Counted from the stretch's first letter, positions 43,766 to 51,944 are shown. The stretch is DNA of 64,000 nucleotides from Streptomyces gossypii (GCF_025165795.1 NZ_JAJAGO010000017.1:62001-126000); one strand, 5' to 3'. Translations and numbers: made by a program. Notes: a model not told the origin generated them from the letters alone.

Positions 43766-44671
43766 TCAGGCCGCCTGTTCCTGAACGGCGCTGACGATGC
43801 GCTCGCAGAGTTCGTGAGTGCGCAGGGCGTCCTGGGCCAAGAGCGTCTCCCCCGCGCGCACGGCGTCGAGGAAGGCGAGCACGGTCTGCTCGATGCCGCG
43901 CTGGCGGGCGACGGGCACCCAGTCGCCGCGGCGTCGGATGCTGGGCTGCCCCTTGTGGTCGACGATCGCGGCGAGGTCACGGACCTCCCGCTTGGCGTCC
44001 TGGCCGGACACCTCGAGAATCTCCTCGTTCGAACCGGAGAGGCGGTTCATCGCACCGATGGCGGTGAAGCCGTCACCGGCGAGCTGAAGGACCACATGGT
44101 GCAGCAGCCCGTCCCGCACCCTTGCCCGTACGCCGACGTCGTCGATCGTGCCCGGGGCGAGGAAGCGGAGGGTGTCCACGACATGGATGAAGTCGTCGTA
44201 GATCATGCGCCGCGGGTCCTCGGGCAGCCCGACCCGGTGCTTCTGGAGCAGGATCAGATCCCTCGGGTGCTCGGCGCACTGAGCGTAGGCGGGTGCGAAG
44301 CGGCGGTTGAAGCCGACGGCGAGACTCACCTGCCGCTCCTCGGCCAGGCGCACCAGCCGTTCCGCGTCGGCGAGTTCGTAGGCAAGCGGTTTGTCCACGA
44401 AGGTGGGGACCCCGGCTTCGAGCAGCTCGCCGACAAGGGCGGGGTGCGCCGCCGTCGCGGCGTGCACGAACGCGGCGTCGGGCCGGGTCTCCAGCAGGCT
44501 GCCCAGGGAGCCGTGCCGGTCCCCGCTCGGGATGCGGTACGTCTCGCCGAGCCGTTCGAGCGTGGCGGGATCACGGGTGACCAGCTGGGGCTTCAGGCCC
44601 GGCTGGGCGGTGAGTACGGGCAGATACGCCTTCTCGGCGATGCTGCCGAGCCCGATGATGCCGACCTTCAC
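43766..44671 (-). CDS. Gfo/Idh/MocA-family oxidoreductase
   Basis: A 301-residue NAD(P)-dependent dehydrogenase. GTG 44671 with GAGGAG upstream gives VKVGIIGLGSIAEKAYLPVL; the Rossmann domain continues with the EK(P) motif VDKPLAYELADAERLVRLA (Lys in DKP near 92) and a C-terminal alpha/beta domain. Enzymes of this family oxidise or reduce sugars, inositols or their derivatives. No sugar genes are adjacent. Divergent from the lipoprotein gene. Confidence 0.93.
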   Translation of the reverse strand: MKVGIIGLGSIAEKAYLPVLTAQPGLKPQLVTRDPATLERLGETYRIPSGDRHGSLGSLLETRPDAAFVHAATAAHPALVGELLEAGVPTFVDKPLAYELADAERLVRLAEERQVSLAVGFNRRFAPAYAQCAEHPRDLILLQKHRVGLPEDPRRMIYDDFIHVVDTLRFLAPGTIDDVGVRARVRDGLLHHVVLQLAGDGFTAIGAMNRLSGSNEEILEVSGQDAKREVRDLAAIVDHKGQPSIRRRGDWVPVARQRGIEQTVLAFLDAVRAGETLLAQDALRTHELCERIVSAVQEQAA

Positions 44672-44798
44672 GCTGGCTCCTCTGCACCTCAAGGACACTG
44701 CTCTGGACTGTCCGGCAGCATACGTGTGCGGTCGGAGCCGTCGCGTTCACCCCTCTGGGGGCTATCCGCCGCGCCATTCGGCCAGCAGAGTTGCCGGA

Positions 44799-45311
44799 AT
44801 GCGACGTGTGACAGAAGCAGTGCTGCTCATGGGGGCCACCGTCTCGGCGCTCTCCGGCTGTGTGACCGTGCCCGGCTCATCGACACCGGGCGGCGCCGAC
44901 GCTCCCCGCTCCGCATCGGAGTCAGCGGGCGGGCCGACGGCCACACCGCGCGCGGCCAAGCCCTCCGCCCGGGTGGGGATGTCCCATCCGGACGCCGAGC
45001 GGTCCCGGTCCGAGCGGCGGGAGAAGGGCGCGGCGCCCGGCACACCGCGCGCGGATCCTCCGCCGAGGCGGCCCGCCGTGCCCATCCCGGTGCCCCTGGG
45101 GCCGGAGGCGCTGCGGCGGCAGGGCGCCGCGCCGCCCCAGTTGCAGGTGCCGGCGCAAGGCGGGGCCGGCGGGGCTGGTGGGGTCGACGGGCCCGGGGGG
45201 ACGGGTGGGACGGGTGGTGCCGACGGTGTGTGCGGTCTCGGGCAGCAGTACGGCCGCTGGGACCCGAACGGCCCCGCGGCGAACATCTGCCGCGAGAACT
45301 ACGGCAACTGA
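44799..45311 (+). CDS. Small Ala/Gly/Pro-rich lipoprotein
   Basis: A 170-residue exported protein. MRRVTEAVLLMGATVSALSGC carries a lipobox LSGC with acylated Cys21. The mature protein is low-complexity, rich in Ser/Pro/Ala/Gly (GGAGGAGGVDGPGGTGG), and ends in a compact segment DGVCGLGQQYGRWDPNGPA with ICRENYGN and two cysteines. The C-terminal module is likely the functional part. Family unknown; its 3' end overlaps the convergent TPR gene by 13 bp. Confidence 0.7.
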   Translation: MRRVTEAVLLMGATVSALSGCVTVPGSSTPGGADAPRSASESAGGPTATPRAAKPSARVGMSHPDAERSRSERREKGAAPGTPRADPPPRRPAVPIPVPLGPEALRRQGAAPPQLQVPAQGGAGGAGGVDGPGGTGGTGGADGVCGLGQQYGRWDPNGPAANICRENYGN

Positions 45312-45799
45312 TCCATACCGGCGATCCGCGTCCCCATCCGGTCGATGGCGGCTCTGATCCCGCTGCCGTAGTCGTCCTCCTCCAGCACCCCCGCTGCTCC
45401 GCGCGCCCGGCTCAGCTCTGCCCGCGCGGCAGGGGCGTCGCCCAGCTTGAAGTAGTCCGCCGCGAGGTTGAGGTGGAGCGAGGGGTAGAGCGCCCGCACC
45501 GCCAGCTCGTGCTGCCCCCAGGAGACGCGCTCCCCGGCGAGCGCGTCGGCGGCGGCCAGCGCACGGCGGTCCCACTCCAGCTCGTCCGCCGGGTCGTCCT
45601 GGGTGTCCGCCATGTAATGGGCGATGGTGCAGCGGTGAAAGAGGACTTCGCTCTTGGGGGCGGCTCCGCCCGCCTCCTCCCACAGCACGGCGAAGCGGTG
45701 CCGGGCCTCTTCCCGGTCACCGCCCCGGTGCAGCATCACCGCTTGGCCGATGCGGGTCATCAGGGCGTCCTGGAACGCCTGCTCCTGTGGGTCGGCCAC
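45299..45799 (-). CDS. TPR-like cytosolic protein
   Basis: A 166-residue helical protein. GTG 45799 follows AGGAGG; the frame continues open into ung only as a shadow. Helix pairs such as RIGQAVMLHRGGDREEARHRFAVLW and LHLNLAADYFKLGDAPAARAELSRAR are TPR-like (residues 15-140). No signal or membrane part. It follows ung across a strong terminator, so it probably has its own promoter. Function unknown. Confidence 0.82.
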   Translation of the reverse strand: MADPQEQAFQDALMTRIGQAVMLHRGGDREEARHRFAVLWEEAGGAAPKSEVLFHRCTIAHYMADTQDDPADELEWDRRALAAADALAGERVSWGQHELAVRALYPSLHLNLAADYFKLGDAPAARAELSRARGAAGVLEEDDYGSGIRAAIDRMGTRIAGMDQLP

Positions 45800-45904
45800 C
45801 GGGTGCCTCCTGCTGTGCGCGTCGCGGACTGGTGTCTCTCCGACGCTAACCGGCACCACTGACAACACAGCCGACAACGCGGCTGGGCACCCGGCAGGCT
45901 CTCG

Positions 45905-45957
45905 GAAGCTGTTGTCCCACCCCGGTCGGGGGCCGAGCGAGGTAGGACAACAGCTTC
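45905..45957 (-). terminator. Long hairpin abutting the ung stop codon
   Basis: GAAGCTGTTGTCC (45905-45917) and GGACAACAGCTTC (45945-45957) are perfect 13-bp arms; pairing continues imperfectly inward around GGGGGCC. The structure begins directly after the ung stop (45958), so it is the likely ung terminator and separates it from the downstream TPR gene. Confidence 0.7.
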
Positions 45958-46638
45958 TCAGGCGCCCAGATCCGGGATGCGCCAGTCGATGGCCGTATGC
46001 CCTTGGGCCGCCACCGCCCCGTCGATCTGGCTGAAGGGCCGGGAGCCGAAGAACTTCTTCGCGGAGAGCGGCGACGGATGCGCCCCCTCCACCACCGAGT
46101 GGCGCTCGGTGTCGACGAGCGGGAGCTTCTTGCGCGCGTAGGCCCCCCACAGCACGAACACGGCCGGGTCCGGGCGGTCGGACACGGCGCGGATCACGGC
46201 GTCCGTGAACTGCTCCCATCCCTTGCCCTTGTGCGAGTTGGCCTCTCCCCCGCGGACCGTGAGCACCGCGTTGAGCAGCAGCACACCCTGGGCGGCCCAG
46301 GGGAGCAGATAGCCGTTGTCGGGCACCGGATGGCCCAGTTCGTCCCGCATCTCCTTGTAGATGTTGCGCAGCGAGGGGGGCGTGCGTACCCCAGGGCGTA
46401 CGGAGAAGCACAGCCCGTGCCCCTGGCCCTCACCGTGGTACGGGTCCTGGCCGAGCACCAGCACCTTCACCTGGTCGAACGGAGTGGCTTCGAGAGCGGC
46501 GAACACCTCCTCGCGCGGCGGGTAGACCGGTCCGTGCTCCCGTTCCTCGTCGACGAATGCGGTGAGCTCCTTGAAATAGGGCTTGTCCAGCTCCTCGCCG
46601 AGTACGTCCTGCCAGGATTCGGGCAGCATGCCGTTCAC
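45958..46638 (-). CDS. ung: Uracil-DNA glycosylase, family 1
   Basis: A 226-residue DNA repair enzyme removing uracil from DNA. The water-activating motif GQDPYHG (residues 63-69, Asp65) and the His-loop HPSPLS near 190 are intact, plus LLLNAVLTV and FVLWGAYA. The GTG start at 46638 has GGAGG upstream. Family length. It is placed after an SDR pair but with its own upstream region. Confidence 0.97.
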   Translation of the reverse strand: MNGMLPESWQDVLGEELDKPYFKELTAFVDEEREHGPVYPPREEVFAALEATPFDQVKVLVLGQDPYHGEGQGHGLCFSVRPGVRTPPSLRNIYKEMRDELGHPVPDNGYLLPWAAQGVLLLNAVLTVRGGEANSHKGKGWEQFTDAVIRAVSDRPDPAVFVLWGAYARKKLPLVDTERHSVVEGAHPSPLSAKKFFGSRPFSQIDGAVAAQGHTAIDWRIPDLGA

Positions 46639-46697
46639 GCCTCAACCTCCGGTATGTGCAGACCTGTTGGTCTCTCCACTGCTGTCCGCAACGTACC

Positions 46698-46712
46698 GCT
46701 CACCACTGACAG
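46698..46712. repeat. 15-bp inverted-repeat copy A flanking an SDR gene pair
   Basis: GCTCACCACTGACAG is the exact reverse complement of 48284-48298. The two copies bracket the two SDR genes. A partial third match lies near 45856. Either a shared regulatory word or chance. Confidence 0.3.
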
Positions 46713-46737
46713 TGCCCCGCCTGGCCCTTCTGGGCGC

Positions 46738-47493
46738 TCAGACGCCCGCGTTGAGGAAGAGCCCGCCGTCCAGGACAAGCGTCTGGCCGGTGATCCAGCC
46801 GGAGGCTTCGGAAGTGAGGAAGGCCACCGCCCCGCCGATGTCCGACGGGACGCCGAGCCGCCCCATCGGGTAGCGCGCCGCTGCCTCCTCCTCCCGGCCC
46901 TCGTACAGGGCAGCGGCGAACTTCGTCTTCACCACGGCCGGAGCGAGCGCGTTGACCCGGACCACCGGGGCGAACTCGTGGGCCAGCTGCTGCGAGAGGT
47001 TGACCATCGCCGCCTTGCTCATCCCGTAGGCACCGATGAAGGGCGAGGCCGAGACGCCGGCGATGGAGGCGATGTTGACGATCGTGCCGCCGTTGTCCCG
47101 CTGCCACGCCGCCCAGGTGCGCTGGGCGAAGCCGAGCGCGGAGACCACGTTGGTCTCGAAGACCTTCCGGGCGACCCCCAGGTCCAGCTCAGCCATGGGC
47201 CCGAAGACGGGATTCGTCCCGGCGTTGTTCACCAGGTGGTCGACCCGGCCGTAGGCGTCCATGACCCGCTCGACGGCGATCGCCTGGTGCTCCTCGTCGT
47301 GCGCCTTGCCCGCCACGTACATGGCGTGCTCGGGGCCGAGCCGGTGCACCGCTTCCTTGAGTGCGTCCTCGTTCCGGCCGGTGACGCAGACCCGGTCGCC
47401 CCTGGCGATCAGCGCCTCCGCGACGCCGTATCCGATGCCGCGGCTGCCGCCGGTGATCAGTGCGACCTTGCCCGTTTCCTGTTGCTGTGTCAT
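46738..47493 (-). CDS. SDR-family oxidoreductase
   Basis: A 251-residue SDR. MTQQQETGKVALITGGSRGIGYGV starts at 47493 with AGGAGG upstream. NAG-type VNNAGTNPV near 92 and catalytic YGMSKAAM near 155 are intact. It lies 13 bp after the FabG-like gene and is cotranscribed with it. Two SDRs in tandem often serve a beta-oxidation or hydroxyacyl-CoA pathway, but no partner enzymes are near. Confidence 0.92.
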   Translation of the reverse strand: MTQQQETGKVALITGGSRGIGYGVAEALIARGDRVCVTGRNEDALKEAVHRLGPEHAMYVAGKAHDEEHQAIAVERVMDAYGRVDHLVNNAGTNPVFGPMAELDLGVARKVFETNVVSALGFAQRTWAAWQRDNGGTIVNIASIAGVSASPFIGAYGMSKAAMVNLSQQLAHEFAPVVRVNALAPAVVKTKFAAALYEGREEEAAARYPMGRLGVPSDIGGAVAFLTSEASGWITGQTLVLDGGLFLNAGV

Positions 47494-47506
47494 GCCGCCT
47501 CCTGCG

Positions 47507-48268
47507 TCAGTTGAGCGGGCCGCCGGCCACGTACATGACCTGTCCGGACACGAAACCCGCGGCGTCCGCCGTGAAGAAGGCGATGGCGTTGGCCACATCC
47601 TCGGGACGGCCGACCCGGCGCACGGGGATCTGCGAGGCGGCGGCGATCTGGAAGTCCTCGAAGCCCATGCCGACGCGCTCGGCGGTGGCGGCCGTCATGT
47701 CGGTGACGATGAAGCCTGGCGCCACGGAGTTGGCGGTGATGCCGAACTTGCCGAGTTCCTTGGCAAGGGTCTTGGTGAAGCCCTGCATCCCGGCCTTGGC
47801 CGCCGCGTAGTTGGCCTGGCCGCGGTTGCCGAGCGCTGAGCTGGAGGAGAGGCTGACGATACGGCCGAACTCGGCCTCGACCATGTGGGTCTGGCAGGCG
47901 CGGGACATCAGGAACGCACCGCGCAGGTGCACGTTCATCACCGTGTCCCAGTCCGCGTCGCTCATCTTGAACAACAGGTTGTCGCGCAGCACACCGGCGT
48001 TGTTGACCAGCACGGTCGGCGCCCCGAGCTCCTCGGCGACCCGTGCGACGGCGGACTCCACCTGCGCCGAGTCGGCGACGTCGCAGCCGACCGCGATCGC
48101 CTTCCCGCCCGCGGCCGTGATCGCCTGCACGGTTTCCCCGCAGGCTGCTTCGTCGAGGTCGAGTACGGCGACCGCGCGGCCCTCGGCCGCAAGCCGGACG
48201 GCGGTGGCCGCGCCGATACCTCGGGCCGCGCCGGTCACGATCGCGACGCGCTGCTCGGTGGTGGACAT
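47507..48268 (-). CDS. FabG-like 3-oxoacyl-ACP reductase family protein
   Basis: A 253-residue SDR. MSTTEQRVAIVTGAARGIGAATAV (GAGGAG upstream) carries TGAARGIG; LVNNAGVLRDN near 92, SSSSALG and YAAAKAGMQGF near 152-162 complete the active site. Sequence character is that of FabG (NADPH-dependent beta-ketoacyl reductase), but it is not in a fatty acid operon. First gene of the SDR pair. An inverted-repeat copy sits 16 bp upstream. Confidence 0.92.
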   Translation of the reverse strand: MSTTEQRVAIVTGAARGIGAATAVRLAAEGRAVAVLDLDEAACGETVQAITAAGGKAIAVGCDVADSAQVESAVARVAEELGAPTVLVNNAGVLRDNLLFKMSDADWDTVMNVHLRGAFLMSRACQTHMVEAEFGRIVSLSSSSALGNRGQANYAAAKAGMQGFTKTLAKELGKFGITANSVAPGFIVTDMTAATAERVGMGFEDFQIAAASQIPVRRVGRPEDVANAIAFFTADAAGFVSGQVMYVAGGPLN

Positions 48269-48283
48269 GCTGGTTCTCCTCGC

Positions 48284-48298
48284 CTGTCAGTGGTGAGC
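48284..48298. repeat. 15-bp inverted-repeat copy B flanking an SDR gene pair
   Basis: CTGTCAGTGGTGAGC, the reverse complement of 46698-46712, lies 16 bp upstream of the FabG-like start. Its position near the promoter suggests a regulator site. Confidence 0.3.
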
Positions 48299-48376
48299 AA
48301 CCGCTTAGTAGCTACGGCAGTCGTGACGCTAGAAGGCCGGACACGCTCTGTCAACGGGTGTCAGCGCGGATGAGAT

Positions 48377-48769
48377 TCAACGCACCAGGAGGTCGAGCAG
48401 CCGCTCCGCCTCGGCCGCCGGATCGGCAGTCAGTCCGGTGTGCACGGGACCGGGCTGCACGACGGTGCTGCGAGGTGCGATCAGCCAGCGGAAGCGCCGC
48501 CCGGCCTCGTCACCGGCGGCCTGCCCGGCGTCGGGTCCGCCCCGGCAGACCGCCTCGGCGGCACGCAGGGCGGCATGCACTCCGGCGAGGTCGGCCCCGG
48601 GGTCCAGGGCGCGCAGCCGCCGCTCGTCCAGGTGGGTGCGGGCGGCCACGAAGGAGTGCGCGCGGCAGTAGAGCACGACCCCCGCGTTGATCCGCTCGCC
48701 GCGTTCGATGCGGGGGACGACGTGCAGCAGCGCGTACTCGAACACCGTGCGAGTCACTGGATGAGTCAC
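48377..48769 (-). CDS. DUF3037 domain protein, partner of HipA-like kinase
   Basis: A 130-residue protein. GTG 48769 overlaps the stop of the upstream HipA-like gene (GTGA, 48766-48769); GGGAGG is upstream inside that gene. It begins VTHPVTRTVFEYALLHVVPRIERGE and continues with INAGVVLYCRAHSFVAART, the DUF3037 core. This gene and a HipA-like kinase gene form a conserved pair across bacteria. No toxin/antitoxin function has been firmly established for this pair. Confidence 0.9.
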   Translation of the reverse strand: MTHPVTRTVFEYALLHVVPRIERGERINAGVVLYCRAHSFVAARTHLDERRLRALDPGADLAGVHAALRAAEAVCRGGPDAGQAAGDEAGRRFRWLIAPRSTVVQPGPVHTGLTADPAAEAERLLDLLVR

Positions 48770-49611
48770 TGGGCGTCGCCTCCCTTCTGTCCCGGCCGCG
48801 TCTGTCCCGGCCGCGCGGTGAGCCAACCGGGGGCCTGCGAGGGCCGGTCCGCGCTGGGCGTGCCGATGGTGACGCGCTCGTGGATCGTACGGGCGCGGTC
48901 GGCCAGCACCTCGGTGTAGGCGTCGCGCAGCGCGTCGGGGGTGTCGAACCCCGGCTCGTCCAGGAGCCACGTCTCGGGGACGTCGGCGGCGCAGCGCGCC
49001 AGGAGGTCGCGGGTGACGCGGGGGGCGAGGTCGGCGGCGGCGGAGGCGACATCGGGAGCGAAGGGTGCGAGGGCGTGATCCGAGGCGTCGTACGGCTTAC
49101 CGCTCGCCCCCGCGGCGGTGGGCCAGTTGTGGTGCCAGATCATGGCGGCGCCGTGGTCGATGAGCCACAGGTCGTCGTGCCACACCAGCATGTTGGGGTT
49201 GCGCCAGGACCGGTCCACGTTGTTGACGAGGGCGTCGAACCAGACGACGCGGCCCGCCTCCTGCGCACTCACCTCGAAGGCGAGGGGGTCGAAGCCCAGT
49301 GAGCCGGGGAGGAAATCCATGCCGAGGTTGAGGCCGCCGCTGGTCTTGAGCAGTTCCTGCACCTCCTCGTCCGGCTCGCTCAGTCCGATCACCGGGTCGA
49401 GTTGCACCTGCACCAGCTCCGGCACCCGCAGGCCCAGGTGCTGGGCCAGCCGCCCGCATATCACCTCGGCGACCAGGGTCTTGCGGCCCTGGCCCGCGCC
49501 GGTGAACTTGGTGACGTACGTCCCCAGGTCGTCGGCCTCCAGCAGGCCGGGCAGGGAACCGCCCTCGCGCAGGGGCGTCACATAGCGGGTGGCGGTGACT
49601 TCTGTGAGCAT
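48766..49611 (-). CDS. HipA-family kinase-like protein
   Basis: A 281-residue kinase-fold protein. It has a short N-terminal lobe (MLTEVTATRYVTPLREGGSLPGLL, YVTKFTGAGQGRKTLVAEV) and catalytic loop NNVDRSWRNPNMLV near 130-143 followed by LWLIDHGAAM (metal-binding Asp). Classical HipA toxins phosphorylate tRNA synthetases; this shorter relative lacks a HipB antitoxin and instead is coupled to DUF3037. The C-terminus is proline/glycine-rich. It may be a housekeeping or stress kinase; target unknown. Confidence 0.9.
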   Translation of the reverse strand: MLTEVTATRYVTPLREGGSLPGLLEADDLGTYVTKFTGAGQGRKTLVAEVICGRLAQHLGLRVPELVQVQLDPVIGLSEPDEEVQELLKTSGGLNLGMDFLPGSLGFDPLAFEVSAQEAGRVVWFDALVNNVDRSWRNPNMLVWHDDLWLIDHGAAMIWHHNWPTAAGASGKPYDASDHALAPFAPDVASAAADLAPRVTRDLLARCAADVPETWLLDEPGFDTPDALRDAYTEVLADRARTIHERVTIGTPSADRPSQAPGWLTARPGQTRPGQKGGDAQ

Positions 49612-49621
49612 TTCCCCAGGT

Positions 49622-49750
49622 TATACGGCCGGCCCAGTTGCCTGGCGCTCCATGGAAGGCGTCCGGACGGCTCGACCCACGTCACACCGGTCTGGTTCGT
49701 CTACCCGGGCTCCAGGTGGTGGATCGGTGCGGATGACAGCTCGGTCACGG
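49622..49750 (+). pseudogene. Truncated PPOX (pyridoxamine oxidase-like) gene fragment
   Basis: About 40 codons read CLALHGRRPDGSTHVTPVWF then VYPGSRWWIGADDSS, the characteristic core of F420/PPOX-family proteins. It has no start, breaks off just before the repeat at 49754 and has no recognisable remainder. Probably a relic cut by an element whose end remains. Confidence 0.6.
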
Positions 49751-49753
49751 TAA

Positions 49754-49792
49754 CTGTCGTCGTGCGCCCGCCAGGGATTACCGGGCAGCCCT
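49754..49792. repeat. Solitary MITE/IS-end-like repeat
   Basis: The segment contains TGCGCCCGCCAGGGATTACC and shares 30-plus bp with 52311-52346 and, inverted, with 29928-29957. It abuts a gene fragment and is followed by TCA, which fits a TNA-type target. Likely a leftover end of the element family seen intact at 52186-52345. Confidence 0.6.
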
Positions 49793-49828
49793 CAGCAGGA
49801 GCCGCGCGTCTCCGCGGCCTTGTCCGCG

Positions 49829-50263
49829 CTAGGAAGCTCGTGCGTCGTGCTTCTCGCGGTTGGCGAGGACTTGGTCCATGTGGGTCTGCGCCCACTGTCT
49901 GAGCCCGCGTGTCAGGTGGTGGAGTGAGAGGCCGAGGTCAGTCAGTTCGTAGGTGACGGTGACGGGAACCGTGGGTGTCACGGTGCGGATAAGCAAGCCG
50001 TCGCGTTCGAGGGCTCGCAGGGTCTGGGTCAGCATCTTCTGGCTGACGCCGACCAGCAGCCGGGCGAGCTCGGAGTAGCGCATCATCTTCGGAACCTGTG
50101 ATGCGCCGGGCTGTTCGGACGCGTCACCGCCCAGTGCGCACAGGATCAGGACGACCCACTTGTCCGACATCCGGTCGAGGAGCTGACGGCTGGGGCACAC
50201 CGCCAGGAACGCGTTGTACTCCGCCTTGTTCTGCGCCTTCTTGTCGGCCTTCGTCGTCGTCAC
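49829..50263 (-). CDS. HxlR-family transcriptional regulator
   Basis: A 144-residue winged-helix regulator. Start GTG 50263 (GAGAGG upstream). It has VCPSRQLLDRMSDKWVVLILCAL (about 24-46) and the DNA-binding helix RYSELARLLVGVSQKMLTQTLRALERDGL typical of HxlR; a basic Lys-rich start precedes it. HxlR proteins respond to aldehydes or quinone-type stress and usually control the divergent gene, here an aldo-keto reductase. The short AT-rich intergenic has a palindrome (50295-50308). Confidence 0.94.
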   Translation of the reverse strand: MTTTKADKKAQNKAEYNAFLAVCPSRQLLDRMSDKWVVLILCALGGDASEQPGASQVPKMMRYSELARLLVGVSQKMLTQTLRALERDGLLIRTVTPTVPVTVTYELTDLGLSLHHLTRGLRQWAQTHMDQVLANREKHDARAS

Positions 50264-50294
50264 CGGTCTCGCCTCTCACTCTCTGGTTAGTTAC

Positions 50295-50308
50295 GCACTT
50301 CAGAGTGC
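50295..50308. promoter_or_regulatory. HxlR-type operator candidate
   Basis: GCACT-TCAG-AGTGC, perfect 5-bp arms, lies in the AT-rich 130-bp region between the divergent HxlR and aldo-keto reductase genes, with a CTAATAG/AAGTTAG motif beside it. Position suits dual control. Confidence 0.45.
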
Positions 50309-50393
50309 CTACTTCCTAATAGAAAGTTAGTTTCCAATACTGGTGCAAGGGGGCCGGAGACACCACCCCTGGCAAGAAGTGAAAGGCACCACG

Positions 50394-51266
50394 ATGAACA
50401 CGCCCTCCACACCTCTTCACGGCGGATCCTGGACGCTGGGTGACTCGACCGTCACCCGGTTCGGCTACGGCGCCATGCAGCTTGCCGGCCCGTGGGTCAT
50501 GGGGCCGCCCGCCGACCGCGACGGCGCCTTGGCCGTCCTGCGCGAGGTAGTCAGCCTCGGGATCACCCACATCGACACCAGCGACGCCTACGGACCGCGC
50601 ATCACGAATGAGCTGATCCGCGAAGCGCTGCACCCCTACCCGGAGCCGCTGTTCATCGCCACCAAGGTGGGCGCGACCCGCGACGCGCAAGGCGGCTGGC
50701 CCACCGCCCGGCGCCCCGAAGACCTGCGCAAGCAGGTCCATGAGAACCTCGACTCCCTCGGCGTCGAGGCCCTTGACCTGGTCAACATGCGCATGGGCGA
50801 CGCTCAGGGCCCCCAACCGGGCTCGATCGCTGAAGCATTCGAGACGCTCGTCGACCTCCAGCGAGAGGGCCTGATCCGCCACCTCGGCGTCAGCAACGTC
50901 ACCGCGGAGCAGGTCGCCGAGGCACGCGGCATCGCCCCGATCGTGTGCGTGCAGAACATGTACAACCTCGCCCACCGCCACGACGACGGCCTCGTGGACC
51001 ACCTCGCCGCCGACGGCATCGCCTACGTGCCGTTCTTCCCCCTGGGGGGCTTCACGCCGCTGCAGTCCGCGGCCCTCTCGCAGGTCGCGAGCCGGTTGGA
51101 GGCGACGCCGATGTCGGTCGCGCTGGCCTGGCTGATGCAACACTCGCCGAACATCCTGCTCATCCCCGGTACCTCGTCCACCGCCCACCTGCGCGAGAAC
51201 ATCGCAGGCGCCGGGCTCTCCCTCTCCGACGAGGATGTGGCCGAACTGCACAGCATCGGCCGCTGA
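50394..51266 (+). CDS. Aldo/keto reductase
   Basis: A 290-residue (beta/alpha)8 reductase. It begins MNTPSTPLHGGSWTLG after AAAGG. Family motifs: FGYGAMQL, HIDTSDAYG (catalytic Asp/Tyr near 63-68), FIATKVG (Lys near 92), and near-C-terminal LIPGTSSTAHLRENI. It reduces carbonyl compounds with NADPH. Divergence from an HxlR regulator suggests induction by a reactive carbonyl or quinone. Confidence 0.94.
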   Translation: MNTPSTPLHGGSWTLGDSTVTRFGYGAMQLAGPWVMGPPADRDGALAVLREVVSLGITHIDTSDAYGPRITNELIREALHPYPEPLFIATKVGATRDAQGGWPTARRPEDLRKQVHENLDSLGVEALDLVNMRMGDAQGPQPGSIAEAFETLVDLQREGLIRHLGVSNVTAEQVAEARGIAPIVCVQNMYNLAHRHDDGLVDHLAADGIAYVPFFPLGGFTPLQSAALSQVASRLEATPMSVALAWLMQHSPNILLIPGTSSTAHLRENIAGAGLSLSDEDVAELHSIGR

Positions 51267-51365
51267 ACAACACACACACGCCCGGGTGGCCTCCTGGGAC
51301 GGCCCGGCCACCGGGACGGTGGACGGGCCGCGAGGTAGCCGGACAGGAGCAGGTTGTCGGCGCCC

Positions 51366-51944
51366 CTACTTGACGCGGTCGAGGAAGCCGAGCACCCGAT
51401 CGTTGACCTGCTGTGCGGCCTGTTCGTCGTAGGACGGCAGACTGCTGTCGGCGAACAGGTGCCTGTCGCCGGGGTAGAGGAACAGCTCGGCATCCGCCGC
51501 CGTCCCGACGAGCGCGCGGGCGGCGTCCACATCGCCCTCCCCGGCGAAGAAGGGGTCTGTGTCCATGCCGTGGATCTGGACCGGGACGTCCTGGGGCCAG
51601 GCGCCGCCGAACTCCGAGATCGGGACGCATGCCTCGAGCAACAGTGCGCCCTTTGCGCCGGGGCGGGTCTGGGCCAGCTTCTGTGCCGGCAGGACGCCGA
51701 GCGAGAAGCCAACATAGACGAGCTCCGCGGGCAGCCCCTCGGCGGCAGCGGTTCCGCGCGCGGTGATCGTGTCGAACCCGGCGTTCTCGGCGTAGCCGGT
51801 GCCCTCCTCGAGGTTGTCGAACACCTGCCCCTCGTACAGGTCTGGGGCGTGGACGGTGTGTCCGGCCCGTCGCAGCTGCTCGGCGAACTCGCGAACACCG
51901 GCGGTCAGCCCGTGTCCATGGTGGAAGACCAGCACCTCAGTCAT
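51366..51944 (-). CDS. Dienelactone hydrolase-family protein
   Basis: A 192-residue alpha/beta hydrolase. MTEVLVFHHGHGLTAGVREF starts after GAGGAG. The nucleophile elbow is YVGFSLGVLPAQ with serine where classical dienelactone hydrolases have cysteine; His of PGDRHLF near 164 and an acidic residue in MDTDPFF would complete a triad. Shorter than typical dienelactone hydrolase (about 230), so it belongs to a small serine-nucleophile branch. Substrate unknown. Confidence 0.88.
   Translation of the reverse strand: MTEVLVFHHGHGLTAGVREFAEQLRRAGHTVHAPDLYEGQVFDNLEEGTGYAENAGFDTITARGTAAAEGLPAELVYVGFSLGVLPAQKLAQTRPGAKGALLLEACVPISEFGGAWPQDVPVQIHGMDTDPFFAGEGDVDAARALVGTAADAELFLYPGDRHLFADSSLPSYDEQAAQQVNDRVLGFLDRVK

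Noticed and set aside
45299..46411. A 370-codon frame extending the TPR gene into ung
   Set aside because: Crosses the ung gene and its terminator hairpin; GTG 45799 has a perfect ribosome site.
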